From positions 1-39,204 of the forward strand of contig JALLBK010000084.1 of the NCBI GenBank assembly GCA_036940085.1: 39,204 bases of DNA, read 5' to 3'. How positions within the stretch are numbered: position 1 is the stretch's first letter; each line of letters starts with the position of its first letter. Shown one piece after another: positions 1 to 13,200 of the stretch. The DNA is from Discostella pseudostelligera. Taxonomy: Eukaryota; Bacillariophyta; Thalassiosirophyceae; Thalassiosirales; Thalassiosiraceae. Under the pieces are notes generated by a model. It saw nothing but the letters and a program-made list of their open reading frames with translations. It was not told where the DNA came from and searched no databases. Both the position numbers and the translations under genes were made by a program.

Positions 1-916
1 GGTTGTGCTTGGATGAGGATGAGCAGCAGCAGTACAACAAGGATATGAGCAGTATGCTCATGAGGAACAGGTGCAGGTTGCAGCAGAATGATGAGATGAC
101 ATGAGATGATATAACAAGGAGCAGGATGAGCACAAGAAGAAGAATGATAAGCAGTACCTGCACTGATGCTTCTTGATCATGAGCATCATCATGAGCACCA
201 TACTGATCCTTGCTGCAGCATGTAGCACCACTGCTGCATCCTATCACAACATGCTTCTTCATCAATAGTAGACTTATCAACACCCAGGCTGGTCCTGATC
301 CTCATTCTCCTGCACAGCAGCTGTTCATCACAGCATCTCATCCTTAGTAAGAACCTTAGTACTGCTAGTAGAGGACCATGGCATCAGCTCCTTGGTGATT
401 CATCATCATCCTCAGTGGTGATTAAGATGCTCATGACTCATTATCCTTATCCTTAGCATCAGGAGGGCAACACCATCAACAGAATCAATTATCCTCATTA
501 TCTTGCAGATCTTATCCTCCATCCTTCTCACCCCCAGATCAACAATATCCTCTGTATTGCCACCACCACTCACCACCACAGTGGCCTCTCAACACAAGCA
601 TATTGATGTCCTGTTTGCTACTCATGCTCCCACTGTTTTGCCCTGCTCTTTCTCCTCATCTTCAGCAACAGGCAACAGGCAGCAGAAGTAGTATCACAAT
701 CACCAATTGTCCATGGCATCAAAATGCTCCTCCACCTCCATTGTAGAAGTGGAAAGGGAACTACAGTGCCAGAGTATTATATGCCAAGTTTCTTTGCTGT
801 ATGCTCCTGTTTCTCATGATCCTCTCATCCTCACCAACATCCTCATCCTCAACAGAACAGATAACAGCAGGAGCAGTCATTGCTATTAGCATTGTCATCC
901 CAGGACACAGGAGCAG
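1..916. other. CpG-free non-coding block (likely decayed methylated repeat)
   Basis: I read every base and every line junction from 1 to 916 and found no CG dinucleotide; the first is at 917-918, after which CG is frequent as in the rest of the window. The block is rich in TG, CA, CAG, ATG and CATC words, which is what loss of methylated CpG by deamination leaves behind. No long open frame with protein-like composition is present. I infer an old, silenced transposon or other methylated sequence, but I see no terminal repeats or transposase, and the left edge is outside the window. Confidence 0.6.
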
Positions 917-980
917 CGGCAGCACCTGGGTGAGACGCATGTCGATGGACAGACTGAGAGGGTACATACCGTCGACAGAC

Positions 981-1035
981 AGAATATTGGCGGGAGAGAG
1001 AATATTGGCGGGAGAAGATGGATTTTTGGCGGGAG
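981..1035 (+). promoter_or_regulatory. Three E2F-like GGCGGGAG sites upstream of dynein
   Basis: TATTGGCGGGAGA occurs at 985-996 and 1003-1015 inside an 18-bp tandem repeat (981-998 and 999-1016 share AGAATATTGGCGGGAG). TTTTTGGCGGGAG follows at 1023-1035. E2F/DP factors bind TTTSGCGS-type sites, and TTTGGCGGGAA is a classical form. The group lies 208-262 bp before the dynein start codon, in the promoter or 5' leader. Binding and cell-cycle control are inference from the motif alone. Confidence 0.4.
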
Positions 1036-1242
1036 ATTGTTACTCTCCGTACGATATCTTTGTTAGGCTCTTTGTTGCTGCTTCTTTTGTTGTTGTGTGC
1101 GCGCAGTGTCTACGTGGCAGGCAGTACTGGATGGTGGACCGACGGAGCCGATGCCTCCATTATTAGTTAATGTTCTACGTAGCCATAATAATACTAGTAG
1201 CCATCGATAGCCCTCTCAATCAAGAACAACATCAACATCATC

Positions 1243-4200
1243 ATGAGCGGGGGACAGCGGCGTCGTCATCGTCATGCCGTGGCCTCTTCTCCATGTGAGT
1301 ATATCCAGGGAGCGTGCCAGCTCCATCTACGGGCCCGGATTAGCCGTCATGATCCGGCAAGTGTTGAGGCTGTCGCTCGCTTCTTGTCATCGTCTACTAC
1401 TACAGCTTCTTCGGGGAGTGGCGATGACGTCGGGGGTGGAGCCGGTGGCGGAGATGGCAGCAGCAGCAACAGTGGCAGTAGTCCGCGATTATTTCTCTGG
1501 GTGCCTCGCAGCACCACCAAATCATCATCGGCGTCGGCGTCGGCGGGGGGTGACACAGATGTAGAAGAAGATTTGGAATGGGACGAGGCATTGGCCTCGA
1601 TAGAATCATTTGATGGACGAAATCTCGGTGCATTGGCATTTATTAACAATAGCAGTAGTGTCGCGGCCTCCTCTTCCTCTGCGACAACAATGACAGCTGG
1701 TGGCTCAGCGGAATCTACAGCAAATGAAGGAAGTACTACTACTACCACCACTGCTGCGGGGGCAATGCCACAAATTCAATGCATGGTGATTAGTCCGCGA
1801 ATATTTCTCGATGATGAAGACGACGAAGAGGGAGATGGGAAAGATGATAGCTTGGAATCCAAGAAGGAGGAAGAAGAAAAGTCAGGAGGCGAATCAGGGG
1901 AGGAGAAAAGTGGTGCTACCAATGCTGGCTCGGCTACCTTCTTAGCACTGCAGCTCTACGCACGTCATTGCTTCGTACCGGCAGTGAGGGCCATTGAAGC
2001 ATTGGACGATGAGGACGAGGATGATGAATATAATAATTATGGAGAATTGGATGAAAAGAAGGAGGGTGACGGAGGTAGGAAAAAGAAGGGCGGCGGTACC
2101 AAAAGCAAAAAATCACACAAGTTATTGGAAGGTCTCGAGGATAAACTTCGCGAACTGGATGTGGCCCTTGGACAATGCCGACGGACTACCTTGGGGCGTA
2201 TTCCACACATTGTGCTAAAGCCCCATGCTGTCATTGCTGCTGCTGCTGCCGCGGCTGCTGCAGTTGCGGCAACATCGGAAACTGGAGGTGGTAAAAAGTT
2301 ATTGGATCTCGACTCCGTGGGTCTATTATCTTACCTTCGCGATGATACCTTCCTCAACGAAGTGCAGAGCACAGTCAATCACTGGATTTTGCAAATTCGC
2401 AAGGTTACTACATTGCCAAATACGACTCCCTTCCCATCCATCTCAGGGGGTGATGACACCGATGATGACTCGTCCTCCCATGCCGATTTAGAGGAAGTGA
2501 CCTTCTGGCTTGGACTTGAGGAGGCATTGCGAAATATCCAATCCGAGCTCGATAGTCCTCCGGTGGCACTTACCGTTTCATTGCTCAAGGCCGCGAAACG
2601 TTTCGTCGCCACCGTAGCTCTTGAGAACAATACAGGATTGGATGCGGCGATATTTCATGTCGGAGACGTGGCCAACTTCCTTCGAGCTTATCCTGCCCCA
2701 GCATTGGCCGCGGCGGGGGATTGGGATAAGATTGGATCTGCCGTCGATGCGATTTTTGCACACTTGCCCAAGGTACGAATGTCGAAACATTATGATTTAG
2801 ATCGGTTAGCGAGGCTCGTGGAGGCGTCGACTCTAACACTGCGAGAGAGGATGGAGGGGGTGTTGCGTGAGACATGCAAGAAGGGAAACAACAAACATAC
2901 TACCTACTCGGGTGGAGGCATAGTGCTAGGCCTTGAGTACGACCAATACGAAAAGCTAGTACGAAGACCGACACAGGATATATTCGTGACATTCGACACA
3001 TCCTACGCAACCTTCTCGGAATTCTTCCTCGATCAAGGACGTCTGCGCCTACGTACGGGTGGGGAGAATGCACGGAACGAAACTCCCGCACAGGTACTCA
3101 AGGGGATAAAGTTACACCATTTATTGCTGAGAGAACGTTTGGATGATATATACTACTTTCGGACGCAGCACGAAAAATTGCGCAGTGTTGTTGCTGAGGT
3201 TTTGATGGGCGAAGATAAGAACCCAGCAACTGCCTTGGTAGGAGGAGGAGATGGAGATGACTATGCGGCATGGGCACTGAGGGAAGTAGACGACGCACCC
3301 GTGTCGTTATTTGCTCCAATCGACGTACTGGATTTGAGTCCGCGCGGAGAGGCCTTGTTTTCGAACGCTTTAGAGGGGTATGACCGCAAGGTGGATGCGA
3401 TTGAGGAGCATTTGGCGAGACTGTTGCGTGATAAGCTATCCTCTTGTCAAGTAAGTATCTGCTGTCTTTGCCTGCTAGAATTATCAATCTTGCTGCTTCC
3501 CTACTCGGAATTTGCGCTGTCAATCTTACCATATTTTGATGATCTATCACATATTGTCCTGTTTAGGATGCCGAGGATATGTTCCGAGTGTTCGCACGGT
3601 TCAACCCCCTCCTGGCCCGAACTCGCGTCCGTGCAGCCGTGAAGGAATTTCAACTCCAGCTAATGAACACAGTCGGGCAGGCGGTGCAAAAGCTACAAGC
3701 AAAGTTTACTCATAAATATGAATCGTCACCTGCGTCGTCCATCGCAACCATTCGAGGCATTCCTCCAATGAGCGGTAAGATTCTTTGGGCCAAACAGATG
3801 GAACGACAGGTTCATACATTGATGAAACGAATGAGTGACGTTCTTGGTAAAGAATGGCGACAGCAATTGGAGGGGCGTGAACTCCGGCGTTCGTGCGACG
3901 AGTTGTTGAACAAGTTGGATTCACGGGCGTACTTTCGCGCATGGGTGACTGAATGGGAGCGGGAGCTTCTATCGGATAAGAATTTGAAGCTCGAAACCTA
4001 CCCAATTACAATAGTAAGGGAAGGTAAGGTATCTGTTGCGAGGGCCAATTTTGATGAGAAGCACGAGTACTTGGCGCGAGAGATTCGGTATTTGAAGTGG
4101 TTGGGGTATGAGCGAGATGTTCCACCGACGATTTCTCAAGTATCAGAGGATGCCATGAATCGTTATCCGCACGCTAGTGAGTATATATTTTTATACTGCC

Positions 4201-7200
4201 ATTTATCATCACTTCACCAGCTCGATAGGAAACCCTAACCAACATTACCCTCCTCTTGTTGCCAGTGGCACTCAAGACCGCATTGCAATCCTACGCAGCC
4301 GCACGCGGCCTTATTACTCCGGAATTAGAACCTCTAGTAGCACGGGAGCTTCTTGCCATAAAGGAATCTATCGCAGAGGCATTCGACGCGACGTCAGGGA
4401 GGACCAAGTCATCGACGAAGCGACGCATACGTTGGGATTCTAAAGGCTTGGCTGATTGGATCGCTATTCTTAACGAGCACGTATCTCAATTTGAAGAGAG
4501 GGTGGAAATTCTTTTGCGTGCCAGCAATAATATCAATATTGCTATCGAGGCTGTTGGGGACGTTATGTATGAACGGCAGAAGTTTCACATCGCAGTTGAG
4601 AACGTTCAGAAAATTGTGGACGAGTTGAGCATGGCAGGGTTCCCAGATTTGGCGACTTGGGTCGGTCAAGTTAATAATAAGTTGGGTTCAGTTCTAGCCA
4701 GTCGATTGAACGAAGCGCTACTTGCGTGGAGCGAGACGTTTCTACCTACCGAATCGAATCCAGAGAAGAATTCCAAGATGAAGAGACGAAAGAACTTGGT
4801 TCGAATACCCAAAATTTTCGTTGAAGTGCTCTTGAGGAATCAAGAAATTTCCGCCTCTCCTGCGGTCTCGTGTACTCGCTCAATCTTCCTTAATGAACTT
4901 CATGATTATATGGGCATCGTCTGCGCCTTACCATGCCTTAACAGTGGTAGATTTGAAGTGTTCGAGAGTAAATCGCAAGGTGGAAAGAACGCTGATACAT
5001 TTTCACACCTTGTAAATTGCGTGTCTCCGGAGACCCTTTCCAATGCATATTGTTCAGTCGAATCTCACATCCAAAACCTCTCCCAGTTCGTCAATCAATG
5101 GCTAGCTTATCAGACACTTTGGGACACTCAAGTGTCAGATGTGGCGGCAGCAGTTGACGGTGATTTGAAGAGATGGCACGAGCTGATTGTTGAAGCCTCT
5201 GCTGCACGCGCAACATTGGACGCCTCGTCGACAGTTGCCGAATTTGGTCCCATTATTGTGAAATATAACAAGGTACAATCGCAAGTGAACTTGAAATATG
5301 ACTCATGGCAAAAAGAGCTCCAGACCTATTTTGCAGCCATTCTCGGAGAGCGAATCAAAGAAAGCTACGACATGATATCCAATTCAAAGGCTCGGTTGGA
5401 AGACGTATCACTCGAAGGTTCCGCAGCTGCAACGAATGAGATTGTCCTTAGCGTTACTTTCCTGCAAGAGATGACACATCAACTTTCGGCTTGCCAGAAG
5501 GAAGTGAAAGAGATTGTGGAATCGGAAAAGATATTGAAAATTCAGCGCCACGCATTCCGTGGCGATTGGGTCGAAGCAAGCATTGTGGGTGGCATTTTGC
5601 AACAGGTGGAACAACTCTTGGCCAAAAAGAACAGGACAATGCAAGAGCAGGTTCCTCTTCTCCAGTCTCGCATCATCGCCGAGGATAAGGCCAGTACCCA
5701 GAGAGTTTTGGATTTGACGAATGATTGGGAACAGAAAAAGCCACTGATGGGGAATATCACTCCCGACGAGGCGATCGACACTTTGACCAAATTCGAATTC
5801 AACATTAAGAAGGCGCAACTTGACCAAGAAAAATTATCCAAGGCGAAAGATGCGTTGGGAATGGATGGTGGCCCATGTAGCAACGAAATCTCACGTTGCC
5901 TTGACGAGGTGTTTGATCTCACCGAAGTTTGGCAAGCAGTGAGCAAACCATACAACGCACTCCTTGAAATGAAAAACACTTTGTGGGCGACAGCAGTGAT
6001 GAGGAAAGTCCGCAAGACTTTGGACGATTTGCTTATTGAACTTCGCTCCCTTCCGAATAAGATTCGCCAATACGATGCATGCACGTCACTGTATGACAAG
6101 ATTAAATCCTTCATTAGTGGGCACGCAACACTGACTGATATGAAAACCGGGGCTCTCAAAGATCGCCACTGGAAGACAATTTTACAAAAAATGAATGTTC
6201 ATGTCTCATTTTCCGAGCTCACCGTGGGTATGCTTTGGGACAACGGCCTCCTTGAGAGGAAGAAAGAATTCGCTGAGATACTTCAAGTCGCCCAGGGGGA
6301 AATGGCCATTGAAAACTTTTTGAATGAAGTACGCGATCGGTGGATGAAACAAGAACTCGAGTTGGTGCTGTATCAGAATAGAGTGCGATTAATTCGCGGT
6401 TGGGATGATCTTTTTACTGCATTAGATGACCACACCGGGGGTCTCGTATTGATGCGCAGCTCTCCATACTACCGATCTGTGAGAGAATTTCAGGAAGATG
6501 GCAACCTGTGGGAAGACCGGCTTACGAAACTGAGGGCTGCGTTTGATTCCTGGATTGACGTACAGAGGCGTTGGGTCTATTTAGAAGGAATTTTCCTTGG
6601 GAGCGCGGACATAAAGGCTCAGTTGCCGGCTGAATGGTCAAGGTTCAAAAATGTTGATGGTGAATTCATCGCTCTGATGCGACGGATTTCCACTCGACCT
6701 TACGCTATGGAAGCTCTCAATATTGAAAATTTGCAGCGCACACTGGAAAGGCTATCAAATTTGATGATTGTAATCCAGAAAGCCTTGGGTGCATATCTGT
6801 CAAAGCAGAGAAGCGAATTGTCTCGTTTCTACTTTCTTGGAGACGATGATTTGCTTGAAATCATCGGTAATTCATCGGAGCCTGGCAAAGTACTGCCCCA
6901 CCTCGGTAAAATGTTTGCTAGCATTGCGACTTGCAATGCTGTTCCATGTGAAGAAGAGGGTGTTCTGACAAGATTTGATTCCATGATCTCGAAAGATGGC
7001 GAAAAGGTGCCTCTGGATACCGCCATAACAGTTACCAATAAAACGAACGTCAAAGATTGGTTGAAAGAACTCGAAAATGGCATGCATACGACTCTTGCGA
7101 AGCTTCTCGATCATGCTGTCACTGAGGTGCAATCGGCACAAGCGAAAACTGAATTCGTCGAGTGGGCCGGTAAATTTCCAGCGCAAGTCATGATTCTAGC

Positions 7201-10200
7201 TAGCCTAGTAGATTGGAGCATGAGAATGGATGCTGCACTTAGAAGTGGAGATAGCCACAAGCAGTTGGAAGTTGTTCTTGGGGGAATACACGAAAAACTC
7301 GATATCATTGCTGAAACAGTATTGCTTGACTTACCCTCAGAGTCGAGAAAGAAGTTCGAACAATTGATCACGGAACTCGTACACCAGCGTGATGTCACGC
7401 GCTCGATGATAGACGGAGGAGTGTCTGACGTGAGCGACTTTCGATGGCTTTACCATCTCCGGTTCAATTTCAATCCGCAAGCCGAAAATCTAATCGAGAA
7501 GCTACACATCAGCTTATCGAATGCATCATTCTATTACGGGTTTGAATATCTCGGAATTGGGGAAAGACTGGTTCAGACCCCACTGACTGATCGGTGTTAT
7601 CTTACTCTTACTCAGGCTCTACATTTCCGCATGGGTGAGTGTCCAAAAATGTTTCTTTCTCCATCGTCGTCCTGTTAATTGCTTTAGTCTCACACCGAAT
7701 CTCTTTCAATAGGTGGCAACCCCTTCGGGCCCGCAGGCACGGGGAAAACTGAGAGTGTGAAAGCGTTAGGGGCTCAGCTTGGCCGTTTTGTAGTTGTTAT
7801 GAATTGTGAGTAAATTATGCATTCTCTGAGCCTCTCGGCATTGCTTTTTGTCTCATCTTATTCCGACCTGTCTATCGAACGACACAGGTGACGAATCCTT
7901 TGATTTTGGGGCAATGGGTAGAATATTTTGTGGTCTCTGCCAAGTTGGCGCATGGGGGTGTTTCGATGAGTTCAATCGACTAGAGGAGCGCATTCTTAGT
8001 GCAGTAAGCCAGCAAATATTGACAATTCAAAATGGCTTGATCGAACGTCAGAATCACATTGAATTACTTGGAAAGACGATTAGACTCCATGATAATGTGG
8101 GGATTTTTGTTACCATGAATCCTGGATATGCCGGGCGAAGTAATCTTCCCGATAACCTCAAGACATTGTTCAGATCTGTTGCAATGGTCGTTCCTGATCG
8201 CAAGTTGATTGCACAGGTCATGCTCTACAGCCAAGGCATCGTGAGTGCCGAGAAGCTCGCCGGACCAGTAGTGGATCTTTTCATCATGTGTCAGAAACGA
8301 ATGTCTAAGCAAAGCCACTATGACTTCGGACTTCGAGCATTGAAAACGCTGCTCGTATCTGCCGGAGGGCTGAAGCGACGGGCACTTTTGAATATTCAGA
8401 AACCGGAAGTCGATGAACTGACTAGTTTGGAACGATCGGTGTTAATCCAAGGTGCATGCAACAACATTTTGCCCAAGCTAGTCGCCAATGACCTTGATGT
8501 ATTCTCGTCAATTTTGGTGGATGTCTTTCCTGGTTCTGAGGTCAAGCAGATGAAGGATGAAAATCTGATGGCTAAACTCAAAGAAATATGCAAGATATCC
8601 AACTATAATCCTGCTGCCCAATGGGTTCAAAAGGTTCTTCAGCTGAAGATGGTTATTGAAATGAGAGTGAGTGTTTTCTGCTCTTAACCATATTTTTTCG
8701 ATCAAGAATAATCTAATCTATTCCTGAATTACAACAGCATGGGGTAATAATTGTCGGGCCAAGCGGCGTCGGCAAGACATCAGCGCTTCGAACGCTCCAT
8801 GCCCTTTATAATGACGATGACGGAGTAAGAAATGAACTCTACACTATTGATCCAAAAGCAGTCGACAAGGAAGCGTTGTATGGAGTCCTCGACGGAACAA
8901 CATTAGAATGGACGGACGGTATTTTTACTAGCCTTCTTCGAACAATTATCGCAAACCAACGTGGCGAAGCAGATAAGAGGCACTGGATTGTTTTTGATGG
9001 TGATGTCGATCCAGAATGGGCAGAGAACTTAAACAGGTTAGTCAACTTGCCAAACAATGAATGTTCGTCAATGATGCGGTGTTTCACTCATTCATATCTT
9101 TACCACAGCGTACTGGACGATAACAAGCTTTTGACACTACCGAGTGGGGAGCGTCTTAGCATTCCTGATAATGTTCGCATAATCCTTGAGGTTGACAGTC
9201 TTGAGCAGGCGACCCCGGCAACTGTTTCTCGTTGCGGAATGATTTGGTTTAGCGCTGCCACAATTTCGACGGAGATGTGCCTTGAACACCTCATGGGGGA
9301 ACTGCGGAAGGATATCATTGATGCGGAGAGTATTCTGTCAGGGGTTGTTCCTTCGAGTCAGATTTCTTTCCTTGACGCCATACATGAACTGGTTATTTCC
9401 CGAGATTCCAGGTCAACATCACTTGTTGCGGATGCACTTGAATTTTCGCTGTCGAAGTCTCACATCATGGAAGTTTCAAGAGAAGGGCTTATCAAGAGCT
9501 TGAGATCCCTTCTTGTAAAAGGCATCAGGATAGCCATCGAATATGATGAGAATCATCCTGACTTTCCTATGACTGGACAGCACAGGGATAACTTTGCCAA
9601 GCGATGGTTGCTACACGCCCTATTGTGGTCATTCGCAGGGAGCGCATCGTGGACAGTTCGTAACGAGCTATCCAATTTGCTGCTACGGTTGAGCGGCATG
9701 ATGCTTCCCTCCGATGACAGCAATGGATCTCTCGCCGATTATCGAGTGAGAGTAGAAAACGGGGAATGGGAGTTGTGGAGCTCAAGCGTGCCCAGGGTGG
9801 AAATTGAAAGTCACAAGGTCACTTCTACTGATGTGGTCATCACAACCACTGATACAGTCCGCCATTCCGACATCCTTGGTGCATGGCTTGAGAGTAGATC
9901 TCCTCTCATTCTTTGCGGTCCGCCTGGTAGCGGTAAGACTATGACCCTGACGAGTGTCCTCCAGTCGGTACAAGGAGTTATTCTTGCCAGCCTGAACTTC
10001 TCTTCCCGGACAACTCCCGAGATTATTATGAAGACTTTTGCACAGTACTGCACGTTTGTAAGGAAAGGAAAAGACACAGTACTTGAACCAGCTGAGAGCC
10101 TCGGAACTAGTAGTTGGCTTGTTGTCTTCTGCGATGAAATCAATCTTCCCGAAGACGACGCTTATGGAACACAGCGTGTCATAACGTTCATGAGACAGCT

Positions 10201-13200
10201 TGTCGAGCAGGGTGGCTTTTGGAGAGATGATAATGTGTGGGTGAAGACGCATCGGATTCAATTCGTAGGCGCCGTGAGTGTTCACTTAACTGTTCTTGCA
10301 ATTCGCAATCGACCTCACTTACATTTTATGCTACCGACTGGCAAAAGTGCAATCCTCCCCAAGATGCAGGCCGAGTGAAGCTGTCATCTAGATTTCTCCG
10401 CCACGCATCGTTGCTATTCGTTGATTTCCCAGACAACGAATCCCTGACACAAATCTATCGCACTTTCAATGGTGGAATCATGAAATTGTTTCCCCATTTG
10501 AAGGGGGAGACAGATGTAATCACAGATGCAATGATAGATCTTTTCACGGCTTGCCAGAAAAAGTTTACCCCTGATATGCAACCGCAATATTTTTATTCCC
10601 CGCGTGAACTCAGCCGATGGGTTCGTGGAATATACGAGGCAGTTGCACATGTTGATCAAGGACTCACGCGTGAAGAACTGATCCGGATATGGGCACATGA
10701 AGCCCTTCGCTTGTTCTCCGACCGACTAGTTGAATATGAGGATGTTGAATGGTGCTCTAATAAGATTGACGAAGTAGCGAGGGAATTATTTCCCGCCATC
10801 GATCATGAGGCAGTTCTTGAGCGCCCTCTATTTTACAGCTCATGGCTAACAAAGGACACGAGACGTGTCAATCGAGAAGAGCTGAAGTCCTTCCTGAGTG
10901 CAAGGTTAAAAGTATTTTATGAGGAGGAGCTCGACGTTCCGTTGGTCTTGTTTGATCAAGTGCTTGATCATGTGTTAAGGATTGATAGAGTGTTACGTCA
11001 GCCTATGGGCCATCTTTTACTTGTTGGTGATAGCGGGGCAGGGTAAGAAGGCTATGCATGAGATAAACACTTTCGCAAACCCCCCTAACGCTTCTTGTCG
11101 CTCTTGTTCATCATAGTAAAACTGTCCTCTCGAAGTTCGTCTCATGGATGAACGGGCTGCAAATCTTCCAGATCAAGGCTCACTCCCGTTATGGATTTAG
11201 TGACTTCAATGAGGATTTGCGCGGAGTAATGCGCCGTGTCGGCGTTGATGGTGAAAAGATCTGCTTTATTTTTGACGAGGGCAATGTCCTTGGTAGCGGT
11301 TTTCTTGAAGCCATGAATGCCTTGTTGGCTAGTGGCGAAGTTCCTGGCCTTTTCGACGGCGATGACTACACAGCTCTCATGAGTGCCTGCAGAGATAGCG
11401 CTGCTCGCGATGGTGTCATCATTGACAGTGAAGAAGAATTGTGGCGTCGATTTACAGGAATTGTCCAGCGGAATCTTCACGTCGTGTTCACCATGAATCC
11501 CAGTGGTGGAGAATGGAAGAATCGATCCACCACGAGCCCAGCTCTCTTCAATAGGTGCGTCGTAGATTGGTTTGGCTCGTGGACATCGAAGGCAATGGCT
11601 GAAGTCGGGAAGGAATTCACAATGCGCTTGGACATGGGCGATTCAGAAAGTGTAGGAGGCACCTGGGGCATGGGTGCAGGAGAAGCTCTCATGGTGCAAG
11701 TTGAGGAGGCATTCGAAGGACAGCCAAAGGGAGGATTCCACCAGGTGAGTGCGCTCAAATTCAGATTGCATTTGGAATCTACCGATGCTGCCGACAAAGA
11801 TCATCCACATCTTATAAATATGTCTAAATGTCGTGGATGCAGGCTGTGGTCGCGGCGCTAGTTCAGCTCCACAATATTACCAAGATTGTGTCAGAGGAGG
11901 AAACATCATCGGTTTCATCAGGTCGAACATTTTTGTCTCCCAGAGACTACCTTGCATTGATTCACAATTTCGTGACCTGTGTAAATGACCAACGAGGAAA
12001 AGTCGAGGATGAACAACTGCATGTAAATGCTGGTTTGTCAAAACTTCAACAGACCCAAGAAAATGTGGCCGAGCTGAAGATCGGCTTAGCCGCAAAATCA
12101 AAAGAGCTTCATGAAAAGGAAGCACTCGCGAACAAGAAACTCCAGCAAATGGTCGCTGACCAAAATGAGGCGCAAAAGAGAAAAGAAGAAGCCGAAAAGA
12201 TGAGTGCGGACGTTGCACATCAGCAAGAAGAAATTGCAGAGCGGAAAGCTAAGGCTCAGAGTGAACTCGACGAAGCCGAGCCAGCATTGAATAATGCAAG
12301 GAGCAGCGTCCAAGGCATCAAGAAGAGAGACTTGGACGAGATCAGGAATCTAGGCCGACCTCCTGCTAATGTCAAATCAACCCTCGAATGTGTGGCAATT
12401 ATGCTTGGTGAAACTTGTGGTGATTGGGCGGATGTTAGGAAGATTCTTGCTAAGTCTGACTTCATTCCAAGTATATTGTCATTTGATGGTAAGCATGTTG
12501 CCGTTGGTATTTAGTTTTTCTCCTCCGCCCTATCTAATGGACCTTCTGTATCAATTTCACCCATATGAAGTTGACAAGCTCACAGCAGCGCAGATGAAAA
12601 CAGTTAAAGATAATTACCTCGATGGAAATCCTGATCTATCGGTTGAAAAAGTGATGAGGAGCAGCAAAGCGTGCGGTCCACTCTACCAGTGGGTTGAATC
12701 TCAAATTAAGTACTCTTCTATTTATAAAAGTATTCAGCCGTTACGTGAGGAGGTCGAGCAGTTGGAGAAAGAAGCCGCTGTAGCATACGAGCAAAAGGAA
12801 AGGCTCGAGTCCGAGGTAGCGCAGCTCGAATCATCTATTGCGAATTACAAAGCCGAGTACGCCAATCTCATCAGAGATGTAGAGTCGCTAAAGAGAGAAA
12901 TGGATATTGTGACAACGAAAGTAGATCGCGCAGAGAGTTTGATGAAGAGTCTCGGCCAAGAGAGTTCTCGATGGTCCAAGAGCAGTGAAGGTTTCCAGAC
13001 CATCCTCAGAAATCTTGTTGGCGATGGATTGCAAATGGCAGCATTCCTAACGTACTCCGGTTTCTTCACATTCAATACAAGGCGTTCACTTCTTCAACAA
13101 TGGCGCAACGCCCTTGACCTTCTTGACATTGAATTTCGAGAAGATTTAAGTATGGTGGAGTCTCTTAGCAAAGCGTCGGATAGATTGACATGGCAATCCC

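Noticed and set aside
801..1166. Open frame of 121 codons upstream of dynein
   Set aside because: It runs across the edge of the CpG-free block, has Ser-rich low complexity and repeats the E2F-like tandem repeat as protein; no sign of selection as a coding sequence.
1347..1751. Minus-strand frame of 134 codons under dynein exon 1
   Set aside because: It is the mirror of Ser/Thr and acidic trinucleotide repeats in the real exon and encodes only Val/Leu and Pro/Ser runs.
5542..6159. Minus-strand frame of 205 codons within dynein exon 3
   Set aside because: It lies wholly inside a conserved dynein exon; shadow frame without recognisable motifs.
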